Positions 1-8,142 of a stretch of 64,000 bases of DNA are shown here, piece by piece. The notes beneath the pieces are model-generated. The model was not told where the DNA came from. It made no database searches and worked only from the letters and a program-made list of their open reading frames with translations. Each line of letters opens with the position of its first letter. Within the stretch, counting starts at the first letter, position 1. The DNA is from Mycobacterium sp. AT1. Its GTDB lineage: Bacteria > Actinomycetota > Actinomycetes > Mycobacteriales > Mycobacteriaceae. Both the position numbers and the translations under genes were made by a program. Where the stretch lies: contig NZ_MVOC01000037.1 in the NCBI RefSeq assembly GCF_002043095.1, positions 1-64,000 of the forward strand, given 5' to 3'.

Positions 1-44
1 GCATCACCCTGATGGGCGGCCAATTCAGCTAATTTAGGACTCAT
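1..44 (-). CDS. qcrB: Cytochrome bc1 complex cytochrome b subunit, N-terminal fragment
   Basis: Only the first codons are inside the window. The minus strand reads ATG AGT CCT AAA TTA GCT GAA TTG, giving MSPKLAEL, which resembles the N-terminus of mycobacterial QcrB. The start codon overlaps the qcrA stop in an ATGA arrangement, the usual qcrA-qcrB junction. The protein would be the membrane cytochrome b of the bcc-aa3 supercomplex that oxidises menaquinol. The call rests on position after qcrA and a short N-terminal match. Confidence 0.8.
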   Translation of the reverse strand, partial: MSPKLAELAAHQGD

Positions 45-1270
45 GAGGTCCGCTCCCAGAATGCCGGTCCGACGGGTTCGATGAAGTCACCGTTTGCCAC
101 CAGGTAGCCATCCTTGTCGATGGTCACCGGAAGTTGTGCCAGTGCCCGTGCGGCCGGACCGAAGATCGGCTTGGCAAAGTGCAACGCGTCGAACTGCGAC
201 TGGTGGCACGGGCAGAGAATGCGGTACGTCTGCTGTTCGTACAGCGACGACGGGCAGCCGAGGTGCGAGCAGACCTTGGTGAAGGCGAACAGGTCACCGA
301 AGTTGAAGCTCTCCTGGCCCCGACGCTTGACCACCCGCGAGATGTCCTCGGGCCGGATGCGGATCAGCATCACCGGGTTGCGGACACCCATCGCGATCTC
401 GTTGAGCAGTTCGTGCGACTCGTAGGTGGAGCCGTCGCCGTCGGAGGCCCGCCACGGGAACACCGTCTCCATGCCGCCGGCGTCGATGTCCTCCGGGCGC
501 ATCTTGACGAACGGGGAGCTACCCGGCTGGCCGGTGGCGCGCGCCAGGAAGATGGTCTCGCCCTTGAAGCGCGGGGTCCAGCCCGACGTCCACAGCACGG
601 CCTTCTTGCCCTCGGCCGTCGGGACGACCGGCTTCCACGGGTTCTTGATGATGCCGCCGATGAAGGCGACCGCGGTGCCAAGGCCGAAGGCGCCGAGCCC
701 GATGCCGAGCGACAGGCCAATCAGCTTGCGGCGCTTGAGGGTCGAGGTCTCCAAGGCGTCGGTCAGGTTGGCCGCCGTCGCCCTGCGCTCGATCTCGGGG
801 GACCGGCCGTCGTGGCGGTCCTGGATCGAGATCTCCTCGGGGATGAACTTCTTCTGGAAGAGCACCGCGCCGATCCCGATCGCCAGGATCGAGAGGCCGA
901 ACGTCAGGCCGTAGAGCGGAGTGGCCAGGCTGTAGACGAATTCACCCGCCGAACCGTAGGGCTGGTACTCCCACGGCCAGAACAGGAACACCAGCAGCAG
1001 CGCCAGTCCGAGCACGCCACCGAACAGCAGCCAGTAGGCCACCGTGCGTTCGGCGCGCTTCTCGGCCTTGGTGCCCTCGATGGGCCAGCGGGCCTCCTTG
1101 AAGACCGTCTCGACGCCGTCGATACGACCGCCAAGCGCGACGAGTTCCTCGCGGGTCATGGCCGCCAGCTCGGCGTCGGTGGGCTGATTGGTGACGGTGG
1201 CTCGCTCGGAGGTGTCGGTGCCCTCCACCTCTGCGCGGGTTCCGTTGCCGTCGTTCACGTTGTCGGTCAT
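41..1270 (-). CDS. qcrA: Cytochrome bc1 complex Rieske iron-sulfur subunit
   Basis: A 409-residue Rieske protein that passes electrons from menaquinol to the c-type cytochrome of the bcc complex. The C-terminal domain carries both cluster-binding boxes, CSHLGC (C334, H336) and CPCH (C353, H356), supplying two Cys and two His ligands to a [2Fe-2S] centre. Three hydrophobic segments precede it (roughly residues 75-190), as in the long actinobacterial QcrA with an N-terminal cytoplasmic extension. I start at the ATG giving MTDNVNDG; the frame stays open further upstream, but that part is out-of-frame qcrC sequence. The start overlaps the qcrC stop by 4 bp and the stop overlaps the qcrB start, so qcrC-qcrA-qcrB is one translationally coupled unit. 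Confidence 0.95.
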   Translation of the reverse strand: MTDNVNDGNGTRAEVEGTDTSERATVTNQPTDAELAAMTREELVALGGRIDGVETVFKEARWPIEGTKAEKRAERTVAYWLLFGGVLGLALLLVFLFWPWEYQPYGSAGEFVYSLATPLYGLTFGLSILAIGIGAVLFQKKFIPEEISIQDRHDGRSPEIERRATAANLTDALETSTLKRRKLIGLSLGIGLGAFGLGTAVAFIGGIIKNPWKPVVPTAEGKKAVLWTSGWTPRFKGETIFLARATGQPGSSPFVKMRPEDIDAGGMETVFPWRASDGDGSTYESHELLNEIAMGVRNPVMLIRIRPEDISRVVKRRGQESFNFGDLFAFTKVCSHLGCPSSLYEQQTYRILCPCHQSQFDALHFAKPIFGPAARALAQLPVTIDKDGYLVANGDFIEPVGPAFWERTS

Positions 1271-2073
1271 GCGCGCGATCCCACCCACATAGCGGCGCCG
1301 ATGACGGCGACCATCCCGATGATCCAGGCCGCCATGCCTTCTGGCGCGGGGCCGAAGCCGCCGAGGCCGTAGCCGCCCGGATCGGGCGTCTCGGTGGCCT
1401 GGCGAACGTAGGCGACGATGTCGTGCTTTTCCTCCGGGCTGAGTTGGCGGTCGGAGAACTTGGGCATGTTCTGCGGGCCGGTCAGCATCGCGGTGTAGAT
1501 CTGGGCCGGGGTGGCCTCGTCCAGCGGCGGTGCGTACTTGCCGGAGGACAGCGCGCCGCCCTTGCCGGTGAAGTTGTGGCACGACGCGCAGTTGAGCCGG
1601 AACAGGTCGCCACCGCGGGCGACGTCGTTGCCGAGCAGGTCCGCGTCCGCCACGGCGCCGTTGGCGTCGCGGGGTGTGACGGGGCCGCCGCCGTTGGCCT
1701 GCACGTAGGCGCCGAGGGCGTCGATCTGGTGCTGGTCGAAGACCGGGGCCTTCCGGGGGGCCTGCGCCTCACCGCGCATCGCGGGCATGCGGCCGGTGCT
1801 GACCTGGAAGTAGACCGCCGCGTCGCCGGTGCCGATGAGGCTGGGGCCGCGGTCGGGAACGCCCTGAAGGTTCGCGCCGTGGCACGTCACGCAGGAGGTC
1901 TCGAAGAGCTGCTTGCCCGTGCGCAGAAGCGCGAGGCTGGACTCGTCGGCGACCGCGACCTGCGGCTTGGGCGTCAGGGTGGCCGCAATGCCACCCGCGA
2001 CGAGAAGTCCGGTCAGAAGCAGCAGTGCTCCTGACACGCGTCGGCGCAACCGACGGCGAGACTTGTTGGTCAT
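1267..2073 (-). CDS. qcrC: Cytochrome bc1 complex diheme cytochrome c subunit
   Basis: A diheme cytochrome c of 268 residues with two CxxCH haem-attachment motifs, CVTCH and CASCH, a basic N-terminus with a hydrophobic anchor, and a second hydrophobic segment at the C-terminus. Actinobacteria lack a soluble cytochrome c, and QcrC links the bcc complex directly to the aa3 oxidase. I chose the ATG at 2073 (MTNKSRRR) because AGAAGGGG lies a few bases upstream and the product matches relatives in length. An in-frame ATG at 2124 would add 17 residues and leave only 9 bases after ctaE. It lies downstream of ctaE and overlaps qcrA. Confidence 0.93.
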   Translation of the reverse strand: MTNKSRRRLRRRVSGALLLLTGLLVAGGIAATLTPKPQVAVADESSLALLRTGKQLFETSCVTCHGANLQGVPDRGPSLIGTGDAAVYFQVSTGRMPAMRGEAQAPRKAPVFDQHQIDALGAYVQANGGGPVTPRDANGAVADADLLGNDVARGGDLFRLNCASCHNFTGKGGALSSGKYAPPLDEATPAQIYTAMLTGPQNMPKFSDRQLSPEEKHDIVAYVRQATETPDPGGYGLGGFGPAPEGMAAWIIGMVAVIGAAMWVGSRA

Positions 2074-2133
2074 CGATCCCCTTCTCATCGGCGGTTGTGG
2101 TGACTGATCGTCGGAAACGCTCATCGCCCGCCC

Positions 2134-2745
2134 TTATCGCACAAAGTAGATGACGGCGAACAGTGCGATCCAGACGATGTCGACGAAGTGCCAGTAGTAC
2201 GACACCACGATCGCGGCGGTGGCCTGCGCCGGCGTGAACTTGCTCATCCGCGTGCGGGCCAGCAAGAACAGGAAGGCGACCAGACCGCCGATCACGTGCA
2301 GGCCGTGGAATCCGGTGGCGAGATAGAACACCGAGCCATAGGCGCTGCCGGGGATCGTCGTCCCGTGCTCGACCAGGTGGATGTACTCGTAGCCCTGGCC
2401 GCCGACGAAGAACGCACCCATCACGAACGTCAGCAGGTACCACCGCCGGAGGCCGAATACGTCGCCACGCTCGGCGGCGAAGACGCCCATCTGGCAGGTG
2501 AACGACGATGCAATGAGCACCAGCGTCACCGGCACGGCGAGGAACAGGTTCAACTCGGTTGGGGCTGGCGGCCAGTCACCGCCGGCTTGCGCCCGCGCGG
2601 TGAAATACATCGCGAACAGACCAGCAAAGAACATCAATTCGCTGGAAAGCCACACGATGGTGCCGACACTTACCATGTTGGGACGGTTCAGCGAATGCAC
2701 GCGAGCAGTGATCGCGGTTCCCGAGGTCCCTACAGCACTCGTCAC
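2134..2745 (-). CDS. ctaE: Cytochrome c oxidase subunit III (aa3 oxidase)
   Basis: Subunit III of the aa3 terminal oxidase, 203 residues, with five hydrophobic segments and conserved subunit III stretches (SSELMFFAGLFA, ATGFHGLHV, SYYWHFVDIVWIALF). I start at the GTG at 2745, giving MTSAVGTSGTAIT; the frame is open for 44 more codons upstream, but that extension has no family character. No Shine-Dalgarno sequence is visible. CATACT ends 7 bases before the GTG, so a leaderless transcript is possible. ctaE heads the ctaE-qcrCAB cluster, the classic actinobacterial arrangement that co-expresses oxidase and bcc subunits, and it is divergent from trpD with 68 bp between the starts. Confidence 0.93.
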   Translation of the reverse strand: MTSAVGTSGTAITARVHSLNRPNMVSVGTIVWLSSELMFFAGLFAMYFTARAQAGGDWPPAPTELNLFLAVPVTLVLIASSFTCQMGVFAAERGDVFGLRRWYLLTFVMGAFFVGGQGYEYIHLVEHGTTIPGSAYGSVFYLATGFHGLHVIGGLVAFLFLLARTRMSKFTPAQATAAIVVSYYWHFVDIVWIALFAVIYFVR

Positions 2746-2800
2746 GTCAAGAAGTATGACGCTTTGTAGTTGTCGAACTCCACCCGGGGCACGACATTCG

Positions 2801-2807
2801 TAATAAT
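2801..2807 (+). promoter_or_regulatory. Candidate -10 element for a leaderless trpD transcript
   Basis: TAATAAT ends six bases before the GTG at 2814, the spacing at which transcription would begin on or next to the start codon. There is no Shine-Dalgarno-like sequence in this gap, which supports a leaderless start. No clear -35 hexamer is visible. The call is an inference from spacing. Confidence 0.45.
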
Positions 2808-2813
2808 CAGTTG

Positions 2814-3872
2814 GTGACATCAGAGAATTCCCAGACCTGGCCGCAGGTTCTCGGCCGCTTGACCACCCGACGCGCACTCGCAGTTGGGCAGGCCGGGTGG
2901 GCCATGGACCAAATCATGACCGGAGTGGCGACCCCGGCTCAGATCGCCGGGTTCGCGATCTCGATGAAGATGAAGGGACCGACGTCGGCGGAGGTGAAGG
3001 AGCTCGCCGACACCATGCTGAAGCACGCCCACCTGGTGCCGACCGACGTCATCGGAACGGCCGCGGTGGACGTCGTCGGCACCGGCGGTGACGGCGCCAA
3101 CACCGTCAACCTGTCCACGATGGCGTCGGTCGTGGTGGCGGCCAGCGGCGTCCCCGTCGTCAAGCACGGAAACCGGGCGGCGTCGTCGCTGTCAGGGGGC
3201 GCCGACACCCTCGAAGCGCTCGGCGTGCGGCTCGACTTGAGTCCGCAGGACGTGGCGCGCTGCGTCGCCGAGGTCGGCATCGGTTTCGCCTTCGCCCCGC
3301 AATTCCACCCGTCCTACCGGCACGCCTCGACGGTGCGTCGTGAGATCGGCGTTCCCACCGTCTTCAATCTGCTTGGACCGTTGACCAATCCGGCGTCACC
3401 GCGGGCCGGTCTCATCGGATGCGCCTGGGGTGACCTCGCCGAGGTGATGGCAGGGGTGTTCGCGACGCGCGGTTCGAGCGTGCTGGTGGTGCACGGCGAC
3501 GACGGTCTCGACGAGCTCACCACGACCACGACGAGCACCATCTGGCGCGTACAAGCGGGCACCATCGAGCGGCTGATCTTCGACCCGGCGGCCTTCGGTT
3601 TCGCACGCGCCGAGCTGAGCGAGCTGACCGGTGGCGACGCCGAGGCCAATGCCGCGTCGGTCCACGAGGTGTTCGGCGGCGCCACGGGTGCCGTACGCGA
3701 CGCGGTGATCCTCAACGCCGCGGGCGCGATGGTGGCTCACGCCGGGCTATCCAGCGACGCCAAATGGGTGCCGGCGTGGGAGGTCGGCCTGGAGCGGGCC
3801 GCCAAGGCGATCGACTCCGGGGCGGCCGAGCAGCTGCTCGCGCGTTGGGCGCGGTTCACCCAGGAGCTCTGA
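2814..3872 (+). CDS. trpD: Anthranilate phosphoribosyltransferase
   Basis: The second committed step of tryptophan synthesis: transfers a phosphoribosyl group from PRPP to anthranilate. The 352-residue product has the TrpD signatures in order: GTGGDGANTVNLST for PRPP binding, KHGNRAASSLSGGADTLEALG for anthranilate, FAPQFHPSYRHAS and FNLLGPLTNPA. I start at GTG 2814 (MTSENSQ), which sits six bases after a -10-like box; TTG at 2811 is the in-frame alternative. It stands alone as in M. tuberculosis, away from other trp genes. Its last 126 bases overlap the 3' end of the convergent nuclease gene. Confidence 0.95.
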   Translation: MTSENSQTWPQVLGRLTTRRALAVGQAGWAMDQIMTGVATPAQIAGFAISMKMKGPTSAEVKELADTMLKHAHLVPTDVIGTAAVDVVGTGGDGANTVNLSTMASVVVAASGVPVVKHGNRAASSLSGGADTLEALGVRLDLSPQDVARCVAEVGIGFAFAPQFHPSYRHASTVRREIGVPTVFNLLGPLTNPASPRAGLIGCAWGDLAEVMAGVFATRGSSVLVVHGDDGLDELTTTTTSTIWRVQAGTIERLIFDPAAFGFARAELSELTGGDAEANAASVHEVFGGATGAVRDAVILNAAGAMVAHAGLSSDAKWVPAWEVGLERAAKAIDSGAAEQLLARWARFTQEL

Positions 3873-5645
3873 CCCGTCGGTCTGGGCGGCGGCCAGCCGC
3901 GCGGAGCGGGCCGCCGCCGCCCACGCCGCGTGCCTGCCCGCCGCCGTAGACGGGGTGGCATAGCCGGTCCCGTCGGCGCTCTCGGCGCGGACGATGCGGA
4001 CCCCCGGCTCGACGAGCCACCGCGCGATCAGTCCTGCCTCCTCGACGAGCGCCCCGCCCAGCGGTGCCGGCTCCCGCAGGATCGACTGCGCGGCGGCGCT
4101 GATGGCGTCGACGACCGGCATCGGCGGGACTCCGCGGCGAGCGGTGCCCGCCGCGGCGAGCTGACCGTTCCTGACGATCGCGAGGTGCCAGCCACCCGCG
4201 CCGTCCGGCTTGGCGGCGACCAGTTCGTCGACCGCGACGAGGGCGTTGAGGCGTTGGCCGCGCCACACGGTGTCGATTGCGGTGGCCGTGTGGTCGCGCA
4301 TGCGCGCCGCCGTCTCGTACTTCCCGCACTCGGCAAGCGCTCGGATGTGGGCCAGCGCCCCGCGCAGCGCCGAGTCGTCCGCGCCCGAGACGAGGTCGGC
4401 GGCCTTCGCGGGGCCCGCGGCGTACTCGACGGCGCCGACGTCGCGGCCGGCCGGACACGGGGACAGCTCCACCTCGGGGCAGGACGGCCCGTGGAGCGAC
4501 GAACGGGCCAGCCGGGTGGTGCACGTCCGCACGCCGGTGAAGCGGGCGAGCAGCGTCGCGGTCTCGACGGCGTCGGCGCGTGCGCGGAACGGTCCGATCG
4601 CCCGGTCGTGCTTGGGTGCCCGGACGACCGAGAACCTTGGGAAGGCCTCGTCGGTGAGTACCACCCACCACCACCGGTGCGGAAACTTGGAGCGACGGTT
4701 GTACGGCGGAGCGTGCGCGGCGAGCAGCCTGAGCTCCCGGACGCCTGCCTCCAGCTCGTGGGCGCACTCGACGTGGTCGACCCGCGTCGTCAGCGACGCC
4801 ATCTCCTTCATCCGGGTGCGCGGGTCGCTGCCGTTGAAGTACTGCCCGACCCGCCGCCGCAAGTCCACCGCGGTGCCGACGTAGAGCACCTCGTCGGACG
4901 GGCCGCGGAAGAGGTACACGCCGGGCCTGCGCGGCAAGGCGGTGGCGAGATGCCGGTTGCGGCGCTGGGCGGGCGTGACGTCGGGCAGGTAGGAGCGGAG
5001 CTCGCCAAACGTTCCGATGCCCTGGTTGCCGACGCGCTCGATGAGCGCGTGCAGCACGTCGACGGTGGCCCGCGCGTCGTCGAGGGCGCGGTGGGTTGGC
5101 CTGGTGCTGGCCCCGAACAGCTGGGCCAGCGCCGAGAGACGCACGCTCGGGGCCTCGTCGCGGGTCAACACGCGGCGGGCCAGCTTCACGGTGCACAGCA
5201 CGGGCGGACGCTTCCACGGCAGCTGAAGGCGTTCCGCGGCGGCGCGCAGGAACCCGACGTCGAATCCCGCGTTGTGGGCGACGAGCACCGCGCCCTTCGA
5301 GAATTCGAGAAAGGCGGGCAGCACCGAGTCGATGGTGGGGGCGTCGCACACCATGGCCGTGGTGATGCCGGTGAGCGCGACGATCTTCGGCGGGATGGAA
5401 CGCCCAGGGTCCACCAGGGTGGCGAGTTCACCGATCACCTCGCCGCCGCGGACCTTCACCGCACCGATTTCGGTGATGCCGTCGTAATTGCCGCCGAACT
5501 CGTCACCCTTGGCCCGGCTGCCCGTGGTCTCGAGGTCGACGATGACGAACGTGGTGTCACGCAACGAGAGGTCCGCAAGGCCGACCTCGTCCGATCCCGA
5601 GTCCCCGAACGCCGCGTCGACGTCGCCGAAGCTCAGCTGGCCCAT
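3747..5645 (-). CDS. DEDDh 3'-5' exonuclease fused to a UvrC-like GIY-YIG domain
   Basis: A 632-residue two-domain nuclease. Residues about 30-200 form an RNase T/PolC-epsilon type exonuclease with motifs VDLETTG (D37, E39), HNAGFD and HRALDDA, so the metal-binding Asp/Glu set and catalytic His are present. Residues about 230-310 form a GIY-YIG module (PGVYLFRG, LYVGTA, RRVGQYF) as in UvrC and Cho. The same architecture is found in mycobacterial Rv2191-type proteins, annotated as DNA repair or polymerase III epsilon-like. The start giving MGQLSFGD is preferred over upstream in-frame codons because the extension is uncharacteristic. The C-terminus reads 126 bp into trpD on the other strand. 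The substrate is not known. Confidence 0.85.
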   Translation of the reverse strand: MGQLSFGDVDAAFGDSGSDEVGLADLSLRDTTFVIVDLETTGSRAKGDEFGGNYDGITEIGAVKVRGGEVIGELATLVDPGRSIPPKIVALTGITTAMVCDAPTIDSVLPAFLEFSKGAVLVAHNAGFDVGFLRAAAERLQLPWKRPPVLCTVKLARRVLTRDEAPSVRLSALAQLFGASTRPTHRALDDARATVDVLHALIERVGNQGIGTFGELRSYLPDVTPAQRRNRHLATALPRRPGVYLFRGPSDEVLYVGTAVDLRRRVGQYFNGSDPRTRMKEMASLTTRVDHVECAHELEAGVRELRLLAAHAPPYNRRSKFPHRWWWVVLTDEAFPRFSVVRAPKHDRAIGPFRARADAVETATLLARFTGVRTCTTRLARSSLHGPSCPEVELSPCPAGRDVGAVEYAAGPAKAADLVSGADDSALRGALAHIRALAECGKYETAARMRDHTATAIDTVWRGQRLNALVAVDELVAAKPDGAGGWHLAIVRNGQLAAAGTARRGVPPMPVVDAISAAAQSILREPAPLGGALVEEAGLIARWLVEPGVRIVRAESADGTGYATPSTAAGRHAAWAAAARSARLAAAQTDGSELLGEPRPTREQLLGRPGVDRLGGPLQADLPRRHPFGVAG

Positions 5646-5764
5646 GGCACGGCACGGTAGGCCGCCGGACCGACATCTCCCGGCATTCACCGTCATCCAC
5701 GACGTCGACGTGTCGGGCTTGTCGGTGCTCGTGGTTAGCGTGCGCTCATGACTCGAAGGAAGGT

Positions 5765-6043
5765 ATGACGGCCATGACTCGACCAGAGGCGACTCGACAC
5801 GAGGCGGGACCGGACCTGCCAGACACATCGGGGTCCGAAGCGGGCACCCTGCACATCGACTGCGACGACTGCGCGGTGCGTGGACACGGCTGCCAGGACT
5901 GTGTCATCAGTGTTTTATTGGGCGTTCCCGATACGTTGCTGGCCGATGAGCGCCAAGCGCTAGAGGTCCTCGCAGACGCCGGATTGGCGCCTCGGCTACG
6001 GTTGGTACCGATTCACCGGAGGCGCGCCGACGGGGTCGCATAG
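5765..6043 (+). CDS. Small cysteine-cluster protein, function unknown
   Basis: A 92-residue protein with a compact CDDCAVRGHGCQDC motif at residues 33-46, i.e. C-x2-C-x6-C-x2-C, suited to bind one zinc ion or an iron-sulfur cluster. The remainder has an LLGVPDTLLADERQALEVLADAGL stretch that looks helical. GAAGGAAGGT just before the ATG is a good ribosome-binding site. I recall similar short CxxC proteins in other actinobacteria, but know no function. It is divergent from the nuclease gene and precedes ripC. Confidence 0.75.
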   Translation: MTAMTRPEATRHEAGPDLPDTSGSEAGTLHIDCDDCAVRGHGCQDCVISVLLGVPDTLLADERQALEVLADAGLAPRLRLVPIHRRRADGVA

Positions 6044-6106
6044 AGGGCCCTCGACGTCGCGGGCAGCGAAATATTCCCGTGGCACCTGTTAAATTTGCGT
6101 CCTCTG

Positions 6107-6136
6107 TTGGACAACCCCGATGCCGTTTCGTAACCT
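6107..6136 (+). promoter_or_regulatory. Candidate sigma-A promoter upstream of ripC
   Basis: TTGGAC (6107-6112) and TAACCT (6131-6136) are separated by 18 bp and fit the mycobacterial housekeeping pattern (-35 TTGnnn, -10 TAnnnT). Transcription would start near 6143, leaving a leader of about 50 bases. Leader and gap are AT-richer than their surroundings. No operator is identified with confidence. Confidence 0.45.
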
Positions 6137-6194
6137 ATCTGAGACCTAACGCAGTTCGAGCGGCTCGCTAACGGCAGTTGAAGGACGCGAAATC

Positions 6195-7325
6195 TTGAGG
6201 TTTAACGCTATGCACCGAAGCGCACGTTTACTTCGGCGACCGGTTGTTGGTGCGATAGCTGGAGTGATGGTCTTCGGTGGGGTGCTTGCCGGAACTTCGC
6301 AGGCCGATCCCGCGGCCGACGCGCTGGCAAAGCTGAACGAGCTGTCACGGCAGGCCGAGCAGACCACCGAGGCAATGCACAGCGCCGAGTTGGATCTCAA
6401 CAACAAGCTTGCAGCACAACAGGTTGCCGATCAGAAGCATGCAGCGGACATCGCTGCCGTTGATTCGTCGAAGGCGCAGCTGGCAACCTTTCAGACGTCC
6501 GTCGACAAGGTTGCCGCAGCCCAGTACATGGGCGGCCGCACCGACGGTCTCGACGCCATGCTGACGGCCAATTCACCGCAGGGCCTCATCGACCAACTCG
6601 CCGTCCAGCGGGTGATGGCCACCGAGATGTCGGCCCAGATGACCAACTTCAAGAGCAGCAGCGTATTGGCGACCAACGCCGAAGTGGAGTCCGCAAAGTC
6701 CGCTGCCGACGCCAAGACTGCTGCCGAGCAGGCCGCCGCAGTGCGCGCGGATCTGCAATCCAAGCAAAGCAAACTCCAAGTGCAGATGGCGATCGTCAAG
6801 TCGCAATACACCGCCCTGACGCCCGCCCAGCGAGACGCCCTGGCCGCGATCCCACCGACGCCGCCCGTGCCCGCCGCGCCGGACGCGCCGCCGCCGCCGG
6901 ACGTGCTTGCCTCCGCGCCGGACGGCATCAACCCCGGTGACCTGGCTCCGCCAGAAGCCGCCCCCGCTGCGCCCGCCGAGGGCGAAGGCATGGTCGCCGT
7001 TCAGGCCGCGCTGACGCGGATCGGTTCGCCCTATTCGTGGGGAGCCGCTGGTCCGGGCGCCTTCGACTGCTCCGGTCTGGTCATGTGGGCCTTCGGTCAG
7101 GCGGGGGTCAACCTCCCGCACTCGAGCCAGGCGCTCGCCCAGGGCGGCCAGCCCGTGTCGATGGACCAGATGCAGCCCGGTGACCTCATCACCTACTACT
7201 CCGACGCCTCGCACGTCGGCATCTACATCGGCGACGGAATGATGGTGCACGCCTCGACGTACGGCACCCCCGTGCGGGTCGCCCCGATGGACAATGCGCC
7301 CATTCACAACGTCCGCCGCTACTAA
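6195..7325 (+). CDS. ripC: Secreted NlpC/P60 peptidoglycan endopeptidase (RipC type)
   Basis: A 376-residue exported peptidoglycan hydrolase. A signal peptide (residues 1-37) is followed by an Ala/Gln-rich coiled coil (about 40-215), a Pro-rich linker (220-265) and a C-terminal NlpC/P60 domain with catalytic Cys in FDCSG (C292) and His in DASHVG (H340) and MVHAST (H352). Family members cut D-glutamyl-meso-DAP bonds. RipC of mycobacteria is held inactive until its coiled coil is engaged by FtsX of the FtsEX complex; here that is inference from the domain order. The start may be TTG 6195 or ATG 6210. The 3' end overlaps the next gene by 32 bp. Confidence 0.88.
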   Translation: MRFNAMHRSARLLRRPVVGAIAGVMVFGGVLAGTSQADPAADALAKLNELSRQAEQTTEAMHSAELDLNNKLAAQQVADQKHAADIAAVDSSKAQLATFQTSVDKVAAAQYMGGRTDGLDAMLTANSPQGLIDQLAVQRVMATEMSAQMTNFKSSSVLATNAEVESAKSAADAKTAAEQAAAVRADLQSKQSKLQVQMAIVKSQYTALTPAQRDALAAIPPTPPVPAAPDAPPPPDVLASAPDGINPGDLAPPEAAPAAPAEGEGMVAVQAALTRIGSPYSWGAAGPGAFDCSGLVMWAFGQAGVNLPHSSQALAQGGQPVSMDQMQPGDLITYYSDASHVGIYIGDGMMVHASTYGTPVRVAPMDNAPIHNVRRY

Positions 7326-8139
7326 GAAGCCGCTACTCGGCCTGCTCCTGCTCGTCGAGCTAGCCGTCGCGGTGGTGCTGGTGTTCCGTCCCGTGGGCGG
7401 TGCACCCGAAGCGCCGGCTCCACCCACCGCGACGCACGCTTCCCTCGACGTGCCGACGACACCGTCGGACCCGATGGTGCTGCGCGACGGGAGGACCGTC
7501 TCGCTGATGTCACTCGGAGGAGCCCAGACCGCCGACCTGGAGAGCCGGGTCTGGGGCGAACTCGACGGAGCCGCCGACGCCGTCACCGCATTCTGGGGCG
7601 ACCAGTGGCCGCGCAACATCGTCGTCGTGCTGACCGGGACCGACGAAGAGTTCCGTGCCCTCGGCGTCGCAGATCCCGACATCGCCGCCGCCACCACGGC
7701 GCAGCGGATCGTCTTTGCGCCCGGCGCGAGCTCGATGAGCGATGCGTCACTGCGAATCGTCCTCCGCCACGAACTCTTTCACTACGCCGCCAGAAGTCGC
7801 ACCGCCGCCGACGCGCCGCGCTGGCTCACCGAGGGGGTCGCCGACTTCGTCGGTCGTCCGCCGACGCCGAAGCCCGACCGCCGAGCCGCCGACGCGCTCG
7901 CCCACCTGCCGTCGGACGCCGATCTGGACACGGTCGGTTCCGTGCGGTCGCTGGCCTACGACAGGGCGTGGTGGTTCAGTCGATTCGTCGCCAGCCGCTA
8001 CGGTGCCGACGCGCTGCGCAACCTGTACGTCACCGCGTGCGGGCCTGGGCATCCCGACCAGGCCACCGCCATCAAGCAAGCCCTCGGCGCCGACACGCCC
8101 CAGGTGGTTGCCGCGTGGCGCGCCTGGCTCGGCGGATAG
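7294..8139 (+). CDS. Membrane-anchored HExxH-type putative zinc metalloprotease (Rv2189c-like)
   Basis: A 281-residue protein with an N-terminal signal anchor (residues about 12-31). It carries HELFHYA, a zinc-protease HExxH motif, followed about 25 residues later by LTEGVADFVG, where the Glu could be the third ligand as in gluzincins. The C-terminal half (YDRAWWFSRFVASRYG) is typical of basic-secretory/M48-like peptidases. The annotated relative in M. tuberculosis is a conserved hypothetical. Its start lies inside the end of ripC, suggesting coupled translation and perhaps action on the same extracellular substrates. Proteolytic activity is inferred from motifs only. Confidence 0.75.
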   Translation: MRPFTTSAATKKPLLGLLLLVELAVAVVLVFRPVGGAPEAPAPPTATHASLDVPTTPSDPMVLRDGRTVSLMSLGGAQTADLESRVWGELDGAADAVTAFWGDQWPRNIVVVLTGTDEEFRALGVADPDIAAATTAQRIVFAPGASSMSDASLRIVLRHELFHYAARSRTAADAPRWLTEGVADFVGRPPTPKPDRRAADALAHLPSDADLDTVGSVRSLAYDRAWWFSRFVASRYGADALRNLYVTACGPGHPDQATAIKQALGADTPQVVAAWRAWLGG

Positions 8140-8142
8140 CGG

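Noticed and set aside
134..1372. Long plus-strand open frame opposite qcrA
   Set aside because: It is the antisense shadow of qcrA in high-GC DNA; Arg/Gly/Ala-rich, with no motifs or ribosome-binding site.
3930..5660. 576-codon plus-strand frame opposite the DEDDh nuclease gene
   Set aside because: Shadow of a gene with clear exonuclease and GIY-YIG motifs on the other strand.
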